From Candidatus Bathyarchaeota archaeon (GTDB taxonomy: Archaea; Thermoproteota; Bathyarchaeia; Bathyarchaeales; B26-1): 6,065 nucleotides of DNA. The stretch covers positions 1 through 6,065 of the forward strand of contig JAGTRH010000088.1 in assembly GCA_018396795.1 (NCBI GenBank), given 5' to 3'. The position numbers and the translations under genes were made by a program. Positions 1-4,954 of the stretch are shown piece after piece (position 1 is the stretch's first letter; every line of letters begins with the position of its first letter). The notes below the pieces were generated by a model, which was not told the origin of the DNA, searched no databases, and was given only the letters and a program-made list of their open reading frames with translations.

Positions 1-501
1 TGCTAGCGCTATATCTTTGGCCTTTCCAGAGTAATCTTGGTAAACTGCTACTAAAGCAGGAACACCGAATCCGATCAAGTATGTTTCACGCAATCTTGGA
101 CCAGGACTTTTAGGCGCAACCATCACTACGTCAATATTTTTAGGTGGAGTTATCTGCTTGAAGTGTATGTTAAAGCCGTGCGCAAAATCTAGGACTTTCC
201 CCTCTGATAGATGCGGTTTAATATACTCATTGTATATTTCCGGCTGAATCATGTCTGGAACTAGCATAAAGATTATGTCTCCTCTTTTAGCAGCTTCTGG
301 CATGGAATAAACTTCGAATCCATCTTGTTCAGCTCTTTTCCACGATTCACCTTCAGGTCTGAGTCCAATGATAACTTTAAGACCTGAATCACGCATATTT
401 TGGGATTGGGCGCGCCCCTGACTTCCATAACCAATTACAGCTACAGTCTTATCCTTAATTACATCAAGATTCGCATCCTTATCGAAATATACTTTAACCA
501 A
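1..501 (-). CDS. ilvC: Ketol-acid reductoisomerase (KARI), N-terminal 167 residues; gene cut by left edge
   Basis: This enzyme converts acetolactate or acetohydroxybutyrate to the 2,3-dihydroxy acid with NAD(P)H and Mg2+, the second common step of Val/Ile synthesis, in the cytoplasm. The visible part is the Rossmann domain: dinucleotide motif GYGSQG at residues 24-29, cofactor loop around RPEGESW (48-54), the HGFNIHF segment at 108-114 with the catalytic-type His108, and APK at 129-131. The frame stays open to base 1 and ends in ...KAKDIALA, just before the acidic Mg-binding residues of the second domain, which lie outside the window. No ATG is available. The start is one of two adjacent TTG codons (504-502 or 499-501), and I chose the second because it gives VKVYFDKD as in the family. 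A strong GGAGGG site lies 5-8 bases upstream. It follows ilvN by about 26 bases and is probably co-transcribed. The family is secure; only the exact TTG is uncertain. Confidence 0.95.
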   Translation of the reverse strand, partial: MVKVYFDKDANLDVIKDKTVAVIGYGSQGRAQSQNMRDSGLKVIIGLRPEGESWKRAEQDGFEVYSMPEAAKRGDIIFMLVPDMIQPEIYNEYIKPHLSEGKVLDFAHGFNIHFKQITPPKNIDVVMVAPKSPGPRLRETYLIGFGVPALVAVYQDYSGKAKDIALA

Positions 502-509
502 CAATAATT

Positions 510-515
510 CCCTCC
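510..515 (-). promoter_or_regulatory. Shine-Dalgarno site of ilvC
   Basis: The minus strand reads GGAGGG, close to a perfect complement of the 16S rRNA 3' end. It lies 5 bases before the TTG at 504-502 and 8 bases before the TTG at 501-499, which supports a non-ATG start for ilvC. An ATG overlaps this site (517-515), but it is in another frame and stops after seven codons, so it is not the ilvC start. Confidence 0.7.
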
Positions 516-527
516 ATCATAGATACA

Positions 528-1040
528 CTATTCCATCCTGACGGATCTCATCCCCCTCGGGAGGGCAGCGATTCCTGTTCTAGCGATCTCTCTTATGCCA
601 AAGGGCTTCATTAACTCTATAAAGGCATCTATCTTATCCGTATCGCCAGTTATCTCAATTATTAGCGACTCATGCGCAACATCAACAACATGCCCTTTGA
701 AAATTTCAGTGTAATTTATTACATCTGACCTAACTCTTGCATCCGGCGTGCTTACTTTTATAAGAGCCATTTCCCTAGCAACCGTATTACTCGGGTCCAG
801 TATACTCACTTTAATGACGCTTATGAGTTTTTTCAGTTGCTTAACAACTTGCTCAACTAATATTTCATCGCCTTTTATCGTTATCGTCATTCTCGCCAGA
901 TCGGGTTGCTCTGACTCGCCAACGGATATGCTCTCAATATTGAAGCCCCTTCTTCTGAACATGTTTGAAACGCTATATAATACTCCAGGCTTATGCTCCA
1001 CAACAGCGGATATCATGTAAATTTTCTCTTCTCTCTCCAT
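528..1040 (-). CDS. ilvN: Acetohydroxyacid synthase small (regulatory) subunit
   Basis: This is the regulatory subunit that activates the catalytic subunit IlvB and, in the family, confers valine feedback inhibition. From the ATG at 1040 it has 170 residues, a normal length. An N-terminal ACT domain covers about residues 8-80, with the HKPGVL turn (Gly19) and RGFNIESISVG (Asn34). These match the Gly and Asn positions that line the valine site in E. coli IlvH, so feedback control is probably kept. The C-terminal domain (about 92-165) ends in the family signature GIREIARTGIAALPRG. An in-frame TTG two codons upstream (1046-1044) is an alternative start. I prefer the ATG because the weak GAGAG site at 1055-1051 lies 10 bases before it but only 4 before the TTG. 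The gene begins 13 bases after the ilvB TGA, so translation is likely coupled. Confidence 0.95.
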   Translation of the reverse strand: MEREEKIYMISAVVEHKPGVLYSVSNMFRRRGFNIESISVGESEQPDLARMTITIKGDEILVEQVVKQLKKLISVIKVSILDPSNTVAREMALIKVSTPDARVRSDVINYTEIFKGHVVDVAHESLIIEITGDTDKIDAFIELMKPFGIREIARTGIAALPRGMRSVRME

Positions 1041-1053
1041 AATCAATCAACTC

Positions 1054-2736
1054 TCAACTTAATATTAAATCCCTCAAATCATTTCCAGGCGGAACCATTG
1101 GAAAGACGTTCTCCTCTGGCGATATAGGAACGTCTATAACTGTTGTCACGTCACTATTCATTGCCATCTTAAGCGCGTTTTTAAATTCCTCAATCGATTG
1201 GACTCTAAGCCCCTGAGCACCATAGGCTTCAGCCAACTTAGCGAAGTCCGGAATACTCTTAAGGTGAACTGCTGAATAGCGCCTATTATAAAAGAGCCTT
1301 TGCCACTGAGCAACCATGCCAAGCACCGAGTTATTTAAGATTATGACCGTAACCGGTATTTTCCATGCAACCGATGAAGCGAGATCCTGCTCTGTCATTA
1401 TAAAGCTTCCATCGCCAGCTATATCTACGACCGGAACATCTGGGCATGCAACTTTCGCGCCTAAAGCCGCTGGAAAGCCAAAACCCATAGTTCCTAATCC
1501 TCCGGAGCTTATGAATGTCCTTGGCTTGTAGACTTTCAGGTATAGTGCAGCCCACATCTGATTTTGCCCAACCTCAGTTGTTATAATCGCGTCATTTGGT
1601 AAGATTCTTCTTACCTCAGCCATGAGGGCTGGCGGCTTGATCGCATCTCCTTCTAATTTAACCATTTCTTCATGTATCCTCTTAAGCTCCTCTATTCTGC
1701 TAAGCCACTCGGTCCTCTCCTTTCTACTAAACTTCTCCATTAAACGATTAAGTATAGATTGTAATGCCTTTTTAGCATCGGCAACTATTGGAACATGGGG
1801 CCTAATGTTCTTTCCTATCTCGGAGGAATCTATATCAATGTGAATTATCTTTCCATCTGGGCAGAATGTTTTAAGATTCCCAGTGCTTCTGTCAGAGAAC
1901 CTCATGCCGACAGCTAATAGGACATCAGCATCTTGAACTAAATGATTAGCTGCAACAGTTCCGTGCATACCAAGCATACCAACTGAAAGAGGGTGATTCT
2001 CCGATATAGCACCCTTACCCATTAAAGTTGTTGCGACGGGAGCAACTAAAGTCTCAGCTAAGGCAACTAATTCGGAGCAGGCGTTTGATGCTATTACTCC
2101 TCCACCGGCAATTATTAATGGTCGTTCAGCTTGGGTTAATAGTTGAACAGCCTTATCGATTTGTAGTGGATGTGGATCGTATGTTGGACGATAACCTCTC
2201 AGTTCAATCTTATCATCAAAATTCATCTCCGCCTCCTCAGTCTGCACATCTTTTGGTAGATCTATGAGAACTGGCCCGCGTCTACCAGTTAAAGCAATGT
2301 AGAATGCTGTTTTTACTATCTTTGGTATTTCTGCAGCGTTTCTAACTTGAAAATTACATTTAGTTATAGGAGTTGTTACACCAACAATATCTGTTTCTTG
2401 AAATGCATCCTTACCTATAAATGATCTAGGAACCTGCCCGGTTATCGCGATTACCGGAGAAGAATCCATGTAGGCGTTTGCTATTCCAGTAACTAGATTT
2501 GTTGCGCCTGGACCGGAGGTGGACATACAGACACCAGCCCTACCGCTAGCTCTAGCATACCCGTCAGCTGCATGTGCTGCACACTGCTCATGCCGCATAA
2601 GAATATGCTTTATATCCGAGTCATATAATACGTCATAGACTGGTAGTATTGCCCCTCCTGGTATACCGAATATGACTTCGACGTTCTCTTTCTTTAAGGC
2701 TTCTATAAGTCCCTTTGCACCGCTCATCTTAACCAT
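1054..2736 (-). CDS. ilvB: Acetohydroxyacid (acetolactate) synthase large catalytic subunit
   Basis: This ThDP- and FAD-dependent enzyme condenses pyruvate with pyruvate (to acetolactate) or with 2-oxobutyrate (to acetohydroxybutyrate), the committed step of Val/Leu/Ile synthesis. Its 560 residues match the family. The N-terminal ThDP-binding domain has GIPGGAILPVYD and the catalytic Glu50 in RHEQCAAHAADGYARASG. FQETD lies at 112-116. The central FAD-type domain has GMHGT (256-260) and RFSDR (279-283). The C-terminal ThDP domain has the metal/diphosphate motif GDGSF (from 441) ending in NN at 468-469, followed by LGMVAQWQ with the Trp typical of true AHAS (Trp478). I see no missing key residue. 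The ATG at 2736 has a GAGGTG Shine-Dalgarno site 7 bases upstream; a second ATG three codons in is less well placed. It heads the ilvB-ilvN-ilvC cluster and lies 290 bases after the upstream synthase gene, behind a structured leader. Confidence 0.97.
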   Translation of the reverse strand: MVKMSGAKGLIEALKKENVEVIFGIPGGAILPVYDVLYDSDIKHILMRHEQCAAHAADGYARASGRAGVCMSTSGPGATNLVTGIANAYMDSSPVIAITGQVPRSFIGKDAFQETDIVGVTTPITKCNFQVRNAAEIPKIVKTAFYIALTGRRGPVLIDLPKDVQTEEAEMNFDDKIELRGYRPTYDPHPLQIDKAVQLLTQAERPLIIAGGGVIASNACSELVALAETLVAPVATTLMGKGAISENHPLSVGMLGMHGTVAANHLVQDADVLLAVGMRFSDRSTGNLKTFCPDGKIIHIDIDSSEIGKNIRPHVPIVADAKKALQSILNRLMEKFSRKERTEWLSRIEELKRIHEEMVKLEGDAIKPPALMAEVRRILPNDAIITTEVGQNQMWAALYLKVYKPRTFISSGGLGTMGFGFPAALGAKVACPDVPVVDIAGDGSFIMTEQDLASSVAWKIPVTVIILNNSVLGMVAQWQRLFYNRRYSAVHLKSIPDFAKLAEAYGAQGLRVQSIEEFKNALKMAMNSDVTTVIDVPISPEENVFPMVPPGNDLRDLILS

Positions 2737-2740
2737 TAAT

Positions 2741-2760
2741 AAACACCTCTAAACGCCTCT
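2741..2760 (-). repeat. Tandem decamer carrying duplicated Shine-Dalgarno-like site of ilvB
   Basis: The minus strand reads AGAGGCGTTT followed directly by AGAGGTGTTT, two ten-base copies with one difference. The downstream copy supplies the GAGGTG that lies 7 bases before the ilvB ATG. The upstream copy is a poorer version of the same site. This may be a chance slippage duplication or a second ribosome docking point. A TAG stop of a 15-codon reading frame (2796-2749) falls inside it. Confidence 0.6.
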
Positions 2761-2814
2761 TATGCCTTTGGAAAAATTGCTGCTTTTCATATCCATATTT
2801 GAATGCTCTCAAAG

Positions 2815-2966
2815 ATATATTCCTGGAGGGTCTGTAAGCTTTTCCGTGCTTGAAGAAGATTGATGTATTAAGATTAGTATTCGCTATGGAGGTAGCGATT
2901 CCTCCGTACCCATATATCCCTCACTTTTAGCCCTCCAGAGGATGCGAGAAACGCATAGTAGTATGC
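2815..2966 (-). promoter_or_regulatory. Putative structured RNA leader upstream of ilvB
   Basis: Read in the direction of ilvB, this stretch holds several perfect complementary segments. CTGGAGGG (2938-2931) pairs with CCCTCCAG (2830-2823), an 8-bp stem plus one wobble pair that encloses 100 bases. Inside it, GGAGG (2905-2901) pairs with CCTCC (2892-2888), and TCGCTA (2898-2893) pairs with TAGCGA (2886-2881). These two interlock in the order of an H-type pseudoknot, or they exclude each other. Upstream, GCATA (2966-2962 with 2957-2953) and ATGCG/CGCAT (2956-2952 with 2946-2942) share one segment and so are also alternatives. The ACCTC in the inner hairpin loop is complementary to GAGGT of the ilvB Shine-Dalgarno site. 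No protein gene fits here. The base pairs are seen directly; a regulatory role is inferred, and I do not recognise a described RNA family. Confidence 0.45.
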
Positions 2967-2973
2967 TTATGTT

Positions 2974-2990
2974 GCTTAAAAATCTTTTGC
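2974..2990 (-). promoter_or_regulatory. Candidate archaeal promoter (BRE/TATA) for ilvBNC
   Basis: The minus strand reads CAAAAGATTTTTAAGC: a purine/A-rich BRE-like stretch followed by TTTTTAAG (2983-2976). A start site about 25 bases downstream would fall near 2953-2958, at the beginning of the structured leader, giving an untranslated region of about 220 bases. The T5 run might instead help end the upstream synthase transcript, whose stop codon is about 45 bases earlier. This rests on composition and position only. Confidence 0.35.
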
Positions 2991-3026
2991 TGCATCGGTT
3001 TTCGCCGCAACCTAGACATCTTTAAT

Positions 3027-4517
3027 TTACTTCCTGTTTGTTGATTTATTGTTGCTCATTAATACATTCATGCCACTTATCATTGCCCTGACGCTTGCCA
3101 TGACTATATCCTCGTGCGCACCCATAGCTGTAGCTATTCGGTCCCCTTTTCGCAATCTAACTATAACCTCTACCATAGCATCGGTTCCACCAGTTATCGC
3201 CTTTACATGATATTCTTCCAGGCGAATCGGCTCTATTGCTGAGACAGCTTTTCTAATGGCGTTCATTGCAGCATCTACTGGACCAACGCCAGTAGCAGCC
3301 TCAATAAGCATTTTTCCATTAACATTTAACCTAACAGAGGCTGTAGGTGTCACACGATCACCTGTTACGACGGTTAACTCCTCAAGCTTTATCGGCTGGA
3401 TTGAAGGAATGCCCATAATTGTCTCGGCGATAACCTTAAGGTCAGCGTCAGTAACTCTTTTACCTTTATCGCCTATTTCTTTAACCCTTTGGAATATTTC
3501 CTTAAGCTGCTCATCTGATGGATATAGTCCCATCTCATTTAAGGCGGCTCTTATACCATGTGAGCCCGCATGCTTGCCAGCCGCGATCCTCCTTGTTCTG
3601 CCAACAAATTCAGGCGGAATTACTTCGTAAGTTGATGGTTCAGCTAATATTGCATGAGTATGTATGCCAGACTCATGAACGAACGCGTTTTCGCCAACGA
3701 TTGCCTTGTTAGGCTGAACTGGGATTCCAGCTAGTCTTGAGACGAGCATCGATGTATCATACAAAAGATCGGTTCTAACAGATGTATCTATATTGTACTG
3801 TAATTTTAAGGCTACTACAACTTCCTCTAACGCTGCGTTTCCAGCCCTTTCACCTAAACCATTGACGGTCACATGAGCCTCTTCAACTCCGGCTCCTAAA
3901 GCAGCTAGAGTATTTGCAACTGCTAAACCGAAGTCATCGTGGCAATGCACGCCAAAAATAACATTTGGAAATGTCTTCTTCAAATCTAAGAAGAACTCAT
4001 AAGACCTTTCCGGCGTCAGGACGCCCACCGTATCTGGTGGTGTAATTCTATCCGCTCCGGCTGATAGGCTTACCCTAATAATTTCTTTAAGAAAATTCAT
4101 TTCACTTCTTGTTGCATCCTCGGGACCAAATTCAACTATCAAGCCGTGATCTTTGGCATACTCTGTACATTCCTCTGTAATCTTAAGGACTTCCTCTCTA
4201 GTTTTTCTAAGTTTATGCTTGATATGCGTGTCTGATGCTGGGATAACTAGGAAAATAGAGTCAACATCACATTTTAGCGCGGCATCTATATCGCTTTTAA
4301 CACCTCTAGCGAAACTGCATACTTCCGCCCTAAGATTTTCCTTAGCTATTAATTTTATTGCCTCTGTTTCACCCTCAGAAGCCGCTGCAAAGCCAGCCTC
4401 GATAATGTCTACTCCGAGTTCATCAAGCCTTTTAGCAATTAAAAGCTTCTTTTCGGGGGTTAATGATACACCTGGAGTTTGTTCACCATCACGTAGGGTT
4501 GTATCAAAAATCTTCAC
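3027..4517 (-). CDS. leuA: 2-isopropylmalate synthase (archaeal LeuA type; citramalate synthase possible)
   Basis: This acetyl-CoA-dependent Claisen condensing enzyme has the DRE-TIM barrel fold. As LeuA it makes 2-isopropylmalate from 2-oxoisovalerate; as CimA it would make citramalate from pyruvate. Its 496 residues are the usual length for the archaeal proteins. The barrel begins at once with FDTTLRDGEQTPGV (Arg9, Asp10), metal ligands lie in HCHDDFGLAVAN (His191, His193), and GLGERAGN lies at 220-227. HESGIHTH (281-288) and GKHAGSHGI (314-322) follow. Residues about 371-490 form the C-terminal regulatory domain with ATGVGPVDAAMNAI, the usual site of leucine (or isoleucine) inhibition. HESGIHTH and GKHAGSH favour LeuA as I recall methanogen LeuA versus CimA, but sequence alone does not settle the substrate. 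The start is GTG (4517). No other start codon lies between it and the in-frame TGA at 4577-4575, and no clear Shine-Dalgarno site precedes it. It is divergent from ilvD. Confidence 0.88.
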   Translation of the reverse strand: MKIFDTTLRDGEQTPGVSLTPEKKLLIAKRLDELGVDIIEAGFAAASEGETEAIKLIAKENLRAEVCSFARGVKSDIDAALKCDVDSIFLVIPASDTHIKHKLRKTREEVLKITEECTEYAKDHGLIVEFGPEDATRSEMNFLKEIIRVSLSAGADRITPPDTVGVLTPERSYEFFLDLKKTFPNVIFGVHCHDDFGLAVANTLAALGAGVEEAHVTVNGLGERAGNAALEEVVVALKLQYNIDTSVRTDLLYDTSMLVSRLAGIPVQPNKAIVGENAFVHESGIHTHAILAEPSTYEVIPPEFVGRTRRIAAGKHAGSHGIRAALNEMGLYPSDEQLKEIFQRVKEIGDKGKRVTDADLKVIAETIMGIPSIQPIKLEELTVVTGDRVTPTASVRLNVNGKMLIEAATGVGPVDAAMNAIRKAVSAIEPIRLEEYHVKAITGGTDAMVEVIVRLRKGDRIATAMGAHEDIVMASVRAMISGMNVLMSNNKSTNRK

Positions 4518-4585
4518 TTTATTAGCAAAGAAATTCCGGCGGCTAGATAAAGCAATACCCCATTTTAAACAACCTCAGAACAAGG

Positions 4586-4608
4586 AAATATAAGCAATTA
4601 ATATAAAA
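4586..4608 (-). promoter_or_regulatory. Candidate TATA boxes for the leuA-type gene
   Basis: On the minus strand there are two archaeal TATA-like words, TTTTATAT (4608-4601), preceded by the BRE-like GAAAGGC, and TTATATTT (4593-4586). Start sites about 25 bases downstream would give leaders of roughly 50-60 bases before the GTG. A third weaker word, CTTTATCT near 4547, lies about 30 bases before the GTG and would produce a nearly leaderless mRNA. I cannot choose among them from sequence alone; the first is the best match. Confidence 0.45.
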
Positions 4609-4627
4609 GCCTTTCGGTTTAAAGGCT
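4608..4627. repeat. Perfect 7-bp inverted repeat abutting the leuA TATA box
   Basis: AGCCTTT (4608-4614) and AAAGGCT (4621-4627) are perfect inverted copies around the six bases CGGTTT. The arm nearest the gene overlaps the BRE-like stretch and touches the first TATA word of the leuA promoter. A protein bound here would block TBP/TFB, so an operator is a reasonable inference. No particular regulator can be named. Confidence 0.5.
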
Positions 4628-4694
4628 GGATGCTGCAACTTATCGTTCTCCTTCTGATTTATTTAAGGTCTCAACTGTTATCCTATTAGAAAAA

Positions 4695-4715
4695 TCTCCA
4701 CCGCGGAGAATCTCC
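4695..4715. repeat. Three-arm TCTCC/GGAGA palindrome in the divergent region
   Basis: TCTCC (4695-4699), GGAGA (4705-4709) and TCTCC (4711-4715) follow one another. The last two form the odd palindrome GGAGA-A-TCTCC, and the first two form a 5-bp hairpin around ACCGC. On the minus strand the hairpin runs into TTTTTC, superficially like a terminator, but no gene on that strand is known to need one here. The central position between the two promoters fits a shared operator better. Function is unproven. Confidence 0.4.
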
Positions 4716-4890
4716 CATCCAAGCATAACACAAGAACATAAAAGTATTAAAGGATGTATTTCTCTTAGGTTGCCGCATTCTTTAAGGGCTTTTTAATAAC
4801 GCAATGGAAGCGTATAAGGAACAAACCAATTAGCCAATGAAGTTATTCTTAAAATATTGGTAACCGAATTTTTCAGACGGAACTGATGGA

Positions 4891-4906
4891 AGATTTTATT
4901 AATATC
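4891..4906 (+). promoter_or_regulatory. Candidate TATA box for ilvD
   Basis: The plus strand reads AGATTTTATTAATATC, an A/T-rich TATA-like word with a purine-rich GGAAGA stretch just before it. Transcription starting about 25 bases downstream (about 4923-4928) would leave a leader of about 30 bases containing the GAGG ribosome site at 4941-4944. A more distant alternative is CTTTTTAATAAC near 4789-4800. Confidence 0.4.
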
Positions 4907-4954
4907 TAATTATTAGAGTTTAGTGTTTTAGGTCTTCGAAGAGGCTCACTGGAT

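Larger units (their letters stand above)
4518..4954. other. Divergent intergenic region between synthase gene and ilvD
   Basis: These 437 bases contain no convincing protein or RNA gene. The short frames present, such as the ATG frames at 4804-4833 and 4837-4863, have only eight or nine codons and no ribosome site. The region is AT-rich and holds candidate TATA boxes toward both genes and the inverted repeats listed separately. Four related TTTAAAGG-like words occur on the plus strand (4618-4625, 4662-4668, 4746-4753, 4781-4787). ACCAAT at 4825-4830 and ATTGGT at 4856-4861 form a weak spaced inverted repeat. The length exceeds what two core promoters need, which leaves room for regulator binding. 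Confidence 0.6.

Noticed and set aside
748..1020. 90-codon plus-strand frame that looks mildly hydrophobic
   Set aside because: It is antisense to ilvN; the hydrophobicity reflects the complement of conserved ACT-domain codons.
2749..2796. 15-codon frame just before ilvB as a leader peptide
   Set aside because: It has no good ribosome site and no enrichment in Ile, Leu or Val codons, so there is no support for a regulatory peptide.
2978..2982. T5 run as a terminator of the leuA-type gene
   Set aside because: Five T residues are short even for an archaeal U-tract terminator, and the same bases form the better-supported TATA-like word; it cannot be resolved from sequence.
4153..4593. 146-codon plus-strand frame overlapping the start of the leuA-type gene
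   Set aside because: It is antisense to the conserved N-terminal barrel of the synthase, has a low-complexity Ser/Leu-rich translation and no plausible start context.
4690..4709. Hairpin followed by a T-run on the minus strand as an intrinsic terminator
   Set aside because: The stem is only five base pairs, no minus-strand gene lies upstream of it in the window, and bacterial-type terminators are not expected in an archaeon.
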